This document shows, piece after piece, positions 35,706 to 47,685 of a DNA stretch of 64,000 bases. Every line of letters starts with the position of its first letter. Within the stretch, counting starts at the first letter, position 1. Source of the stretch: Clitopilus passeckerianus (Eukaryota > Basidiomycota > Agaricomycetes > Agaricales > Entolomataceae); NCBI GenBank assembly GCA_944990035.1, contig CALYLX010000146.1, forward strand, positions 496,001-560,000, given 5' to 3'. The notes beneath the pieces were generated by a model. It worked only from the letters and a program-made list of their open reading frames with translations. It searched no databases and was not told where the DNA came from. The position numbers and the translations under genes are program-made.

Positions 35706-36939
35706 ATGTACCAAAAGCTGCTTTGGATCGCAACGTTTGCGCTCTCGCTCTGCCAGGTGGCATTAGCGGCTTCCCGTACTTCACCTCCTTCAGGTGCCTT
35801 AGTCGTCCGTGCTGGGACGACCACCTCCGGAGAATACAAAACTGTAGCTTCTGCTGTTGCTGCACTTCCTAATGATTCGTCTTCACGTTCTATCTTCATC
35901 TATCCTGGTACCTACAACGAACAGGTGTACATTACACGTACTGGGCCATTGACCGTAAGACTCCTCTCCTTGGAATTCACGCCTCATTTCATACCCAATA
36001 TCGCAGATCTACGGCTACACTACCGATACCACTAGTTACACCGCCAACCAAGTCACCATTCAGGCTTCCAAAGACGCGGGATCAGCTGGAGGAGACGATC
36101 CATCAGGTACACTCCGTGTCCACAAGGACGACTTCAAGATGTACAACATCAATGTCAAGAACAACTACGGCAAGGGAAGCCAGGCTATTGCGTTCAGCCA
36201 GTACGGTACCAGAGTTGGAGTGTACGCTTGTGGCCTCTATGGATACCAGGATACGCTTCTTGCTGAACAGGGCGCACAGGTCTATCTCAGGAGCTTCATT
36301 CAGGTTAGCACGCATTAGTTCATGGGATTGGGTGACTGTCGTACTGATTCAGGGACAATGTGATAGGGTGCTACAGATTTCATCTTTGGTCAGCGTGGAC
36401 AGGCTTACTTTGGCAAAAATACTATTTCCGTCATTGGGCCTGGCTGGGTTACTGCAAGTGGTCGCAGCTCGGCTGATAATACCATGTGTAAGCAGATACT
36501 GTTCTGTCCCAGCAGAAGAGCTATTAAAATGACCTTTTGACAGACGTCTTTGAGAATAACAATGTCGTCCTCGGATCTGGCGCCTCTTCCGATACTGCAG
36601 GCAAGGTTTACCTAGGTCGCCCATGGTATCGTGAGTCTTTGTCCTTATCCGCAGCCCTTCGTCACCTAACCGTCCGATCCTACAGCCTATGCTCGAGTCA
36701 TCTTTAAGAACACAGTCATCACCGCACCTCTCAACACAGCAATCTGGTCCACCTGGGACAGTACATCCAGCGTCGCCAACGTGTTCTTCGCTGATTACAA
36801 CTCTTCTGGGAGTGGGGTTAGTGGTGCATCCAGACCAAGCTGGGTCAAGACTTTGTCTGCTAGCCAGGCTGCAACCTACACGATTTCGAGCGCCGTCGGA
36901 AGCGATTACGCTAACTGGGTTGATACTTCGTATCTCTAA
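35706..36939 (+). CDS. Secreted pectin methylesterase (CE8), 335 aa
   Basis: It removes methyl esters from pectin (homogalacturonan), releasing methanol and opening the polymer to pectinases and lyases. Exons: 35706-35954, 36007-36303, 36367-36487, 36544-36630 and 36686-36939, all in phase. Residues 1-21 are a signal peptide (MYQKLLWIATFALSLCQVAL). The right-handed beta-helix carries the CE8 signatures: GYQDTLL (G162, catalytic D165), TDFIFGQ (D186) and LGRPW (R248, W250), so all key residues are present. Length is typical of single-domain fungal PMEs, with no pro-region or carbohydrate-binding module. It is alone at this locus. With the GH127-like enzyme it indicates use of plant cell-wall material. 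Confidence 0.95.
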
Positions 36940-39019
36940 CTATGCTAAACGACGTTGATGTCTCTTGCTGTGCTAGTACGAAACTTTTCTGTCCGAGATT
37001 GGCGGAACGTGCTTTTCTGTGACCCACACGCCGATATCGACACCGCGGCTGGCGGTTCTCTGAATACCCTGAACCTCTGTATCCTGAATCCCTGAATTCA
37101 GTATAATAATCCTAGTCCTGAGAGGCACCAGTGGGCCGCAATTAATGAAACCCGGCGGGAGAATACACAGAGTATACCATTCAAAAATTCCAGGACAGTT
37201 CCTGTTTACAGGTCCTGTGGGTGAATTCCGAAGGCAAGTACTGTGACATTCTCCGGGTATACCGCGGCAGCACCATTCAATTCACCCCAGAGTAGCTCGA
37301 AGGTAAAAGCACCGTAGGATAGAGAGCCCCGGCAGCCGGAAAGTTGAAAGCATCGGAGATCTTGAAGATTCCAATACAGGTTACTGCAAATGTTAATCAC
37401 ATGGACTGCCGCTCCCGACCGTGTATATCTTGTCACACTTTTTATGCGCTATCAACATATTCCATCGGAAAGCGGAGGTGGATGATCAAGCCTTAGCTCA
37501 GTCTCATTGATAGGGAAATGTGTAGATCTCGTCCACGGAGTCGAAGGTCCATAGACGGGACGGGTCCACAAGAAGCCCGTTATTGGATATTGAGACGCTA
37601 GCCTGACAACTGCTAATACGAAACGAAGTGATCGGATTGGCAGGAATAGACCGGAGAGCTCGAGCAAAGTCCCAGATTGAGGCAGCAGAAGATTCAGTGG
37701 CGGTGATGCCACTGCCACCTATCGGCTGTCCTTCGGATTATGGGGAGGGGCAGGGTCACGACAGGGTTCAGTTGTACTTGGTGGTACACTGTTAGACATC
37801 GACGATAAAAGGGAGCAAACGGACTTTAGGCATGGCTGGCAGTGGTGGAGGAGATCAAACCGTCTTGGCTTCGCCAACGTCGCTTCGATGACAACTCGAC
37901 GCCGTTTGGAAGTTCTGGCAGAAACTGAATTAGGCCGGCTCCATTGCAATGGTAGCGATGTCATGACGAATTCCAAGACGTGAGGGGTTAGTTCCTTCAC
38001 TCGAGCGGCGTAGGAGAAGTGCAGATAGGATCTCTGCGTCTACGTTCCCAGAGTTTCATCTGTCACACAATCTGGTTTGAGCTTAGCAGATAATGTTGCA
38101 GCCAGCAAGTCCCGCCGGTACCCCAGGGTGGATCCGGACAACCTCAAGAACACTTGGCTGCTGGACCCAAGGGTATGCGCAGTTATAGAAGAGTCGAGCA
38201 GTTGGTATTTTTAGCAAATTTTTAGTTTATCATCGGCCAAACTTTGAGAACCTTTTCGAGTTAGGTCGCTCCTAGTCGCAAATGTGGGTTCCGATATGTT
38301 ATTGAAGGTTTGTCGGTGTTAATGTTACAGAAATAAGATTGACGAGCGTTTTGTGCAATTATTCAGCTCTTCACGCCAATTTCGCAGCATCTTGTAAGTA
38401 CCCCTTGAACAATGTTCGGAGATGGTATCGGAAGTCGGAAGTTCGGCAATCAAACGGTTCGCCCAGTGAACGTGGCCTCTGAGAAATGAACGTTGAACAG
38501 GTGTACCTTTGATCTGTACCCTCATGAGTCACAGCTTGCTTAATCCACACCGGCGCCTGCAAGGCCATTCTTTAACCATATCAGAACGAATTCAGCCGCG
38601 AAAAATGGAAGTCAAAAATACAAATCTTGAGGATTGAACGGAAGCACCATCGGTTCCGAGTGCATATGACAATAGCCTCTCGTCAGCTTATTGTTCAAAG
38701 GCGACACGGCCGTGAAGCCTGATCCTTTTACGGGCGACCCCAGAATGAAACCACCTAATCTCATTGTTCTTGCTTTTTTTGTCCAAGGTCAAATTTTACC
38801 TGCCTATTATCCTTGAGGAGTCATGCGTCCAAAGCCACTTCGCCTATCTTGGCTGTTCCGAGGTCATTCGCCTCTATACAAAAAGACGATAGGCCACGGT
38901 ATTCCCACTTTTCTTTCCTCGCTCCGTCTCCCCACTCTCCTTTCACGGCAGTCATGCTGGATATGTGAGTTCATACCTGCCTCTGTATCATATTTGACGT
39001 TAATAACCGATTTGGCAGC
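36940..39019. other. Intergenic, 2.1 kb, no convincing gene
   Basis: After the esterase stop there is a tract with repeated CCTGAA/CCTGAAT units (about 37060-37110). Minus-strand frames at 37436-37206 (NLYWNLQDLRCFQLSGCRGS; FELLWGELNGAAAVY) and 37718-37452 look partly protein-like but lack starts, splice partners or motifs. They may be relics. The last 200 bases are the promoter and leader of the F-box gene. Confidence 0.4.
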
Positions 39020-41268
39020 ATGACCATCTCACCTGAGTTGGCTCATAACGCTTTCAACGCACAACCACCTTCGCCTACGCACAGTGATGATTTTGGACCC
39101 AATTTAAAGCATTTTGATGTTAAGAAATACAAAGCAGTCGCAGTAAGTGTTTGCATCTTTTCTATGAGAGCCTGCTGATCGAAGCGACCTTACAGTCTAC
39201 TATTCTCAAGTCTGGTCGTACCAGTGAACTTCGCAAATACAATCGAGCTCAACCTGCAGGTAGACTTCCCGTCGAAGTTCTCCAGCGCATATTTGTCGAA
39301 GCAGCAAGGAGTGCCGGATTTTCAGACAATATTTCGACTGCTCCATGGCCATGGATCTACGTTTCTCATGTCTGTTTCCTCTGGAGACATTCCTCCCTCA
39401 CCTATCCTCGCCTTTGGGCCAATATCGACTTCTCTGCTTCCAGGTGGACTGTCGTCACCCTTTCCCGCGCGAGAGCCCTTCCGCTATCTATCAGGACCAC
39501 AGTATTCACCGGCAACCAGCAGGCAATCAGGAGGACTCTCCAGCACGCACCCGTCATATATGAAGTCCACCTAAAGGCCTCCGTTTACGATATTGGCCCA
39601 CTCTTCCCCGTGTTGAGTGCCCAACCCAACCCTCATCTCCGTTCCCTGGTTGTCGAAGTCGTCCCCCCTAATGTCGACAACAAAAACGCGTTACCCAACC
39701 TCCACCGCGATGTTCGATACTCCCGACGGCCCGTTATGTATAATGGGGAGCCGTTGCACATGCTCGAGAGTGTTGAGCTCCGCTGGTGCCCAATGTATCT
39801 CCTTAGCCCGCAGTTCGTTGGCTTGACCAATCTTTCCCTTCACAACATTCCATTAAGCGAACGTCCCATGAGGCGCGATTTCTTGGGTCTTCTCAGCTGC
39901 TTCACGCTGCTCCGTAAACTTACCCTTAACCACGCATTCCCTAGGCAATTAGGCCCTGTCACCGCCAGCGCTGGGAAGCGAGTCGAGTTCACCCAGATGG
40001 AACAACTGTCGCTTGTAGGGAACTGCCTCGATGTTGTCTGCATGTTGGAAAGCCTTATACTCCCAGCAGGCTGCCGCATACAAGCCCATATCGAGACACT
40101 CGGCGACAACGTGAAGCTCGCCAACATGCCGTTGATGATGGCAAGAATAGGTTGTACACTGGGCGCCCACTTCCATCGAACCAAGGGCGATGCTCCTCTC
40201 GATACTTTGATCGTCACCAGTCGACCTCAAAGTAAAACTATCCCTGGCCACAACAATGCAGATCCCTCCGCCCATCGCACTACCCCTCGCCATGGGCTGA
40301 GTTGCCTCGCCTTCAGCGGTGTTGTTGCAGAACCAGACGAGCCTCTCCTCGACTTCACTTTGACCCCCATATCGAATTATATCCTACCGACTGAGGAAGA
40401 GGAACTCATTCTGATCAACTGCCTTACGCATATTTGGCAAGGGCTCCCCCTCTCCCGCGTCCAGAGCCTCACTGTTCAGGGCCTGTCCTTCGTCACCAGC
40501 AAAGTATGGTCCACAATGCTACCGCGGGTCAAGGCGCTTAAGGTCCTGGATATCGCTGGTATCCCCTCACCTGAGTCTTCGCGCTCGGTCCGAGCCTCGA
40601 TGGCCATCAAGGTACCTAGCGGTGGCATGGCCCCTAACGGGTTGATCTGGGCATTGTTGCTCAACGCTAGGGAACACTCGCATCTAGAGCACGACGACCT
40701 TCGTTCGCTATACCTTCCCAAGCTAGAAGATGTCTACCTACACTCCGTAGATCTATGGGCAGGAGGATGGATGGCTCGTATACCGACATCATCCGTCACA
40801 CACCTCTACAACAAGGTCACTGTCGCAGGCCCCGTCTCTGTCAACTCCTACAACAACCTTGACGACTCCCGATTCATCGACGTCCTTTCCGCCTACTTCG
40901 CAGACCGTGCACGCTGCGGATCAGAGATGGTCGTTCGGAGTTTGTGCATCTCACGCTGCCAGAATGTCAGCAAGATAATTATGGAGGAGATAAAAGGGGG
41001 ATATGGTGTCTCTTATCTATCCTGCGATAGCAAGGGTGTCTTCTCGACTCGTAAAGTGAGAGGGGGCATGTTGGATGAGGAGGAAGAACGTAGGAAGCTC
41101 TGCGACCGGGTGTGGGGCAGCGATGCCACCTACTGGGGATTCATGGGGGACGTGAGCTTGCTCCAACAACGCCATAATGGATGCAAGGAGCATGTGGAGG
41201 GTGGGCCTGGAAGTGGAGAAGGGTTGAAGCACTTCCATCGATTGAAGACGTTGATGGAATTGGATTGA
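39020..41268 (+). CDS. F-box protein with LRR-like tail, 731 aa
   Basis: Two exons, 39020-39142 and 39196-41268, joined in phase 0 (GTAAGT...TTACAG). A short helical start precedes the F-box near residues 63-110: AGRLPVEVLQRIFVEAA, WIYVSHVCFLWRHSSL and TYPRLWANIDF. This is the pattern of the greatly expanded mushroom F-box family. The remainder has irregular leucine-rich segments (LTNLSLHNIPLSER; LLRKLTLNHAFP; VQSLTVQGLSF; RVKALKVLDIAGIPSP) and ends in a Cys/Asp-containing tail. F-box proteins recruit substrates to SCF (Skp1-Cullin-F-box) ubiquitin ligases; the target is unknown. A further upstream mini-exon starting at ATG 38954 (MLDI) is possible because CAG precedes the chosen ATG. Confidence 0.8.
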
Positions 41269-41822
41269 GGCCTCCAGTCTTATTTGACAGCCCGGTGACA
41301 CGCATTCTCTTCGATTTCTATTAGCAGGTCACCGGGACCGCCGTTGACATTCTTATCATATTTGACAACGACATTGACAGACATTTTCTGATTGTCTTCT
41401 GACCACCTCCCTATATTGTGGTTAACACTCCTTACCTTCGATTTTCGTACCTTTCTTGGCATGACTGGTTTCGTTCCAAGATTTTCTTTCTTTTATTGGG
41501 ATACCCATTAGTATTAGGATGATTAGCATCTAGTTACGATTGTCACGAACTTCATGTGTAGATACTTAATGCAGAGATGTCGAGGAATTACTCCCAAAAG
41601 TTGTGAAATGTTCACAAAAATAAGCTTAATGTAAGCTCTAAAAAAGCTTTCAAGTCCACGCACGTATGGCGCCGGACTCCTCTGGCTTTCAGGGGCAAAT
41701 ATCTCTTCATTTCTAATGTTCCTCCACGAATTGATTTTGACAATTGCCAAAAGCGGAATCCCTCCTTCCCAACTGAGATGCCTTCGGGCTTTGCCGATCC
41801 AAACTTACTCCTTCCAACAACC

Positions 41823-43731
41823 ATGCCTGACATCTCAGCAGGCGCGCAAATTTTCGACGTTGCGTTCCACCCTACGCACTCGACTGTCTACACCGGCCTT
41901 CTAACAGGACATATCAAAGCTTTTGCATATGATGACCTCGGCCGACATAAGAAATTGTTCTCCTTGAGACCATCCAAGCGGTCCTGCAGAGCACTCACTC
42001 TGAACGCGGATGGCTCGTACTTGTACGCAGTCGGGAAGTCGAAGTCTCTGAAGTACGCTTTGCATTAGAATTGCTGCATGTTTCTCTTAACACTGGGCAT
42101 TGTCAGCATAATCGATACTCAGACACAGAAAATCGAAATACGGCCCAAGGTGCACGAGTGAGTATTTTTAGATATCTACCACAAAATTGTCCTCAAATTT
42201 CCAGGTAAAAGTTCTGCTATCAATCGTGTCAAGTACCTTGCGCCATGGATGTTGGCTACTGGAGACGACGATGGTGTCATCAAGGTGCAGTATCATTTTT
42301 CTCCTTCTTTTCTTCTCGCATCCGTTAATTCGGCATTTCCTTGCAGCTCTGGGATCGACGGCAAAAAGAATGTACTCGTACCTATCGGCAACATTTTGAT
42401 TATATCACAGACTTCCTGTGGCTAGAAGACAAAAGACACCTTGTGGCTTCTAGGTATGTTGCATCAACGAATTTCGTGCTGCAACACGAAAGTGTCAAAA
42501 ATCATATTCACATTCATCTTTTCAAAAATTTTAGTGGTGATGGAACACTATCAGTCATGGATCCACGATCGAAAAAACCTGAGCCCGTAGCTCAATCAGA
42601 AGATCAAGAGGACGAACTGCTGTCTATGGTTGCCATTAAAGGGTAAGATATCCGTTCTTTACTCGTCGCACCACTAGGCATGATCGTGCTACGCCTGTTT
42701 TCCACCGAGAAGGCAGAGAGTCCTTGATTCACCTTCATGGTGTCTGTTTCTCCAGGCCTCGGGGACACTAGAATCACGCCATCCCTTGTGGCGGTCGAGC
42801 ACTCACATCTTTGATACGCAAATCCCTTCGATACATGCTTAATCCGTTTCTCTAGGGGCTCAAAAGTAGTGGTCGGCACTCAGCTCGGCATACTCTCGAT
42901 CTTTAACCGCAAGAAAGGCTGGGGAGATTGCGTGGACCGTATACCAGGGTATGCTCGTCCATATACTTTCACATTTCCTGAATAGCTAACGAGGATCTTT
43001 GAAGGCACCCTCATTCAGTCGATGCACTATGCTCCATTCCATCTGATATTCCGGACGTTGATACACACAGTACGATCCTCACAGGATCATCGGATGGATT
43101 CGTAAGAGCTGTCCAGATCCTGCCTACCAAACTATTGGGTGTTGTCGCAGACCACGGTGAATGGCCAGTCGAGCGCATAGCGATTGGCTCCGCAAGGGAC
43201 CAATTGACGCTTGACGAGGACGACAGTAGCGGGGAAGATACCGACGGCGGAGGACGGGTGGGTGGACGAAAAAGCGCCTCCAATGGAGACGGTGACTCGG
43301 AGGGCAGCAGTGGAGAAGACGACGAAAAGAGCCTGCAGCGCACCCATTGGTGGATCGGGAGTGTGGGGCATGAAGAGATACTCAAAATGACCAATTTGGA
43401 AGCATTCTTCCAGGCGCCTAAGTCAGCTTTGACGAAACGGATAGAAGAACAGGCAGGAGGCAGCTCTGATGATTCGGAGGGTGATTCTGGATCAGAGGAT
43501 GGGGAAGGTGGCGATGGGGTAGGGGATGACGTAGAGGCACCTGAGGACGGTGCGGCGGACCACGCGGACGATGATAGCGTGGCGTCCGGGGCAGACTCGG
43601 AGTCGGACGACGAGCCCGAGGTTACGAACACAAGGAAGCGAAAGAAGAAAAAGGAGCAAGATCCGATGCAGGTGAAGAAAAGGGGAAAGAAGGAGGTTGA
43701 TGTAGAGTCCACGTTCTTCGATGGACTGTAG
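41823..43731 (+). CDS. JIP5: JIP5/WDR55-type WD40 protein (ribosome biogenesis)
   Basis: Multi-exon WD40 protein matching fungal Jip5. The start at 41823 (MPDISAGAQIFDVAFHPTHS) is preferred to the in-frame ATG at 41778 because it matches where the first repeat begins. Further blades: VYTGLLTGHIKAFAYDD, SCRALTLNADGSYLYAVGKS, YLAPWMLATGDDDGVIK-LWDRR, YITDFLWLEDKRHLVAS, GDGTLSVMDPRSKKPEPV, KVVVGTQLGILSIFNR and ILTGSSDGFVRAVQILPTKL. The C-terminus is an acidic and then basic disordered tail (SGEDTDGGGR; NTRKRKKKKEQ; KKRGKKEVD), the pattern of a nucleolar protein. Jip5 acts in large-subunit ribosome maturation in yeast. About seven exons, TAG at 43729-43731. It follows the F-box gene by 550 bp, on the same strand. 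Confidence 0.88.
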
Positions 43732-45008
43732 AAATTCTGATCAATCGTGATGGCATTTTGAGTTTGTTTTTGACTTGGATCTCGAGATTGGTTGAAATGT
43801 CAGAGTAACGCTTGCACGGTCGTACAAGCATTAACCGCAATGTTGACAGAATATGCAGGCACCTACAGGTACCCATTCAAGACCATCTATAGTAGTTCAT
43901 TTCACAGGAGCAATAGCGAGGAGGATCGCCAGGCAAAACCAATCTTTCCATTAAGCGCGGCAGTATCAGAAAACAACCTTCTTTGATACCTGTAGCATAC
44001 GCCCTCGCTTTCCTCGAGATCAGCCTTCAAAGATTCAAAGATCACTCGTTTCATCCATACATTGTGATACCCTCGATGATAGTGAGCCTCTTGAGAAGTT
44101 GAGAAGCATGTACTTCGTATGCCACCTAAGAGGCCTACTGCCTAAATCTGCACAGCATCTCACCGGGGTTTGACATACAACACCAGCTTGACATTGACAT
44201 CTTGCCGAGGCTACAACGGAAGCACGGAAACTTACCTCGAGATTAGGGGCTGCCCTTCCTCGAAATGAAAGCCATGCTTCACTCTAAATCTAGCTTGTGA
44301 ATGCACAATTAATATTACATGCACATGCAACCCTTCTGTGATGGTGGTTGCTTTCAATCTTTGCGGCTGCGGGGAAATAGACAACGGGTTATCGCAATCA
44401 CCGGTGAATAGATTGCATAAACTGCGTTTGGTCTGGATATCACATTGGTCCGGCTACAAACATTAGCGAGCCAGAAAGCTAGGAGATCTTTATGCCTCAC
44501 ATTCCCTTGCGATACCTCCGAATGTTGGTTCTCCGGGTCTCCCGTCTATGCAACTATCAATCGAAATTGTGATCGTCCGTTGTGAGTTGAAAGCGCGGAT
44601 CACTCAACGGAATCTACGAGGAATTATACACCTTGTAGCCGTTCAAATCAGCTTTTCAAATTTCCCGAACTCCAATGAAGGGTCGTGATCTACCGGCAGC
44701 CGTGCTACGGTATTTGTTGGGCGTCTATATGCCGCAAGCTGTCCTCAAGTCCATGGCCAACTCCAGTTGAGCGTGACAATGATATCTGTGATCGAACGAG
44801 ATGATCGGGATCGCTGAGTCAGCCTTGTCTTTTATGGCAGTTTCACTGTCACGTGAGTGGGCGGATCTAGAGGGCGGAGTACGTCGAGGAGGCGAGTAGC
44901 AGCCAACGATGGTCTGTACCGGTTTGAATTCGGCCATTGCACACTCTTGCTGGCCAATATTCGAGCGTTCTATTATCACACATACACTTCTCAACAAGTC
45001 CTGTTATC
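43732..45008. other. Intergenic, 1.3 kb
   Basis: No gene is clearly visible. A minus-strand frame at 44997-44725 includes MAEFKPVQTIVGCYSPPRRT and DSAIPIISFDHRYHCHAQLE and could be a small gene divergent from the dehydrogenase, but nothing supports it further. The rest has no open frames of note. Confidence 0.4.
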
Positions 45009-47332
45009 ATGTATCTCGCGAGGCGCTCGGTTAACCGTCTGGGTACGGTCCATTTGAGGCGCCAATTGTCAACTCGTGCCTCTAATATCCTGGCTGCCTT
45101 GGACATTCCTACTTCATCCGAGGAAATCCCTGGCGTTTACGACGGACAATGGGGTGGAAGCGGAGAAATCTTTGAGTCTGTTTGTCCAACCTCTGGCGAA
45201 GTGCTTGCTCGTGTAAAGAGTGCCAGTCCACAAGAATTACATGACGCCATAGCCCGAACTCGGGAGGCCTACAAGGTTTTCCGCCGTGAGTCCAAGCTCA
45301 TGACTATCTTGGTGTATGTTCTCTTCTAAACGGATACCTGCTTTTGTCAGATGTGCCTGCACCTCAGCGCGGCGAGATTCTAAGGCAGATCCGTGAAAGG
45401 CTTGCAATCAAGGCAGGTCGATCATCCCATATCGGCGTCTCAGTATTAACATACGGTTGTTTATCAGCGAGACGAGCTGGGAGCTCTAGTGACTCTCGAA
45501 ATGGGCAAAATCAAGACGGAGGGTGTTGGAGAAGTCCAGGAGTTTATTGACATCGTGCGTTATGGGCCACATGATCGAGCCCATGAGGTTTATGCTAATC
45601 ACACTCCGCGAAGTGCGACTATGGTGTTGGCCTCTCCAGGATGATGACAGGAAATGTAGTTGCATCAGAGCGCCCGGGCCATTCCATTCTTGAAGGTACG
45701 TCTTCCTTTTCGCGTTCTGATTTTAGTTCATTTTACTGACGTACGCCTATTTGCATTACTCAGTGCCAAATCCTTTGGGGGTTGTTGCCGTATTATCTGC
45801 CTTCAATTTTCCTGTGGCGGTGTATGGATGGTGAGGAACATTTGATAGACCTGCTATTCAGGGAAATTAACTAAAAATACGGCTCGCGTGCAGGAACTTG
45901 GCATTGTCTCTGGCTGCCGGCAATGCGACCGTCTGGAAGCCGTCTCCCAGCACGCCCCTTTGCTCAATTGCGATTACCAAGATAGTTTCTCAGGTACTCG
46001 AGGAGAACGGTCTTCCGGGAGCCGTAGCTGGCCTTGTAACCGGTGGCAAAGATGCCGGGGAAGCCATTGCTGAAAGCAGGGACATCGAGCTAGGTGAGCT
46101 TTCCTCGCGGGCCCGTAAATCCCATGCTGACGAAGAACTCCAGTATCATTCACGGGAAGTGAACGTGTTGGAAGGATTGTGGGCAAGACGGTGATGGGCC
46201 GATTCGGGAAGACGATCTTGGAATTGGGAGGCAACAATGGTGGAGTAACATTCACTCTCACAAATTCAAATGGCACTGACGACGACGACGCTGTTTAGCT
46301 TCTATCGTGATGCCTGATGCTGACCTTTCGATGGCCGTTCCCTCTGTCTTCTTCGGCGCCGTTGGAACTGCCGGACAGAGGTGCACTTCCACGCGGAGGT
46401 TGTATCTTCATCGGAAGATTGCCCCCGAATTCTTAGAGCGTCTTCAGAAGCTCTATCGCGGGGTGAAGGTTGGAGATCCCCTTGTAGCAAGCACCCTTCT
46501 CGGACCTCTTCACACATCGGCGGCGCTGAATACTTACAAGGGCACAATCGAGCATTTGCACTCTATTGATGCAGAAATACTCACGGGAGGCAATCGTTAT
46601 CTTGATGCCCCTCTTGATGCAGGGAACTTCGTGGAACCAACTATCGCTATCCCTAAATCGGTTGACCCATCTGACCGAATCTGGTCCACGGAGACTTTCG
46701 CACCAATTTTGAACGCAGCCATTTTTGATGATCTCGAACAAGCGATTGAATGGAACAACGCTGTACCACAAGTCAGTACTTATCTCGTGACAGATGGAAA
46801 TCCATCGAATATCTGCTGACGATTGACTTGATTAGGGCCTGTCAAGCAGTCTTTGGTCTCGCGATATTCGAAATCTGGGGAAATGGATCGGGCCTGGAGG
46901 GTCCGATACAGGAATTGTCAACGTGAGCTTTTTCGCTTCTAAACGGTCTTTTCATCTTCTTAATTTTGACACGTTCTTCGCAGGTGAATGTAGGAACAAG
47001 CGGTGCAGAGATTGGAGCAGCCTTCGGAGGAAATAAGGTTTGTCGTCTCATGATCTCGTCAAAAAATCCTTCTTCTGACTACTTTTTTTCTCCTTAGAGC
47101 ACCGGATGGTATGTGGACCGTTCTGTGAGGGTCTATCCCTGAGCTGACACGCATCCTTTGTTGTAGGGGACGAGAGTCCGGTGGCGACGCATGGAAGCAG
47201 TACGTGCGTTGGAGTGCTTGTACCAGTAAGACTTGTCTCAAAGATCTCCTTGCCGCAACTGACTTTCGGTATTTTAAAGTCAACTTCTCGGACAACGCCC
47301 CTTTGGCGCAAGGCGTTAATTTTACGGCCTAA
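45009..47332 (+). CDS. Mitochondrial-type aldehyde dehydrogenase, ALDH7 (antiquitin) family
   Basis: NAD-dependent oxidation of alpha-aminoadipic semialdehyde (lysine breakdown) is the activity of ALDH7A1 relatives; that reaction is inferred from family. The gene has about twelve exons. The N-terminus ([20 protein letters not shown]) is a basic mitochondrial presequence. Family signatures: [64 protein letters not shown], the catalytic-Glu motif LELGGNN, and the catalytic-Cys motif [13 protein letters not shown]. The C-terminus has [26 protein letters not shown] and a TINFSDNAP tail, all typical of ALDH7. The join at 46093-46142 is in phase once the 48-nt intron is removed. TAA at 47330-47332. 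Confidence 0.9.
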
Positions 47333-47685
47333 AGTAGACTAGTTTGTAGCTATTAGCCAATGAAACTTCGGAATTAACTGTGGTGGTGTGACAAATAAGA
47401 GTGTGACACTCTTGATCGAAGTCCCTGCTACCCACCTGTGTCCAATCGGGGATCCGGACTGAGAACCAGGTCTCCAAGGAATTGCTCGTGCTAACATGTG
47501 GATTGTACAGATGTCGAACTCTCCGAATCTCTGATCAGATCTTCCTAGAAGCCACCCCTACGGTGCGGTTAATTTCCGAACTTGTTAAAAACCCTTTATT
47601 CTGCCATTCGAGCTTCACTTTCCCCGTCCTCACTTCACCATTCCGGCACCAGCGACAACTCCTCATTGAACTCGCAAATCTTGAC

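Noticed and set aside
43011..43712. Minus-strand open frame of 233 codons
   Set aside because: It is antisense to the acidic tail of JIP5; the plus frame continues the WD40 gene in phase.
46080..46200. Apparent frameshift in the ALDH7 gene after DIEL
   Set aside because: A 48-nt intron (GTGAGC...CTCCAG) restores [11 protein letters not shown] in phase, so the gene is intact here.
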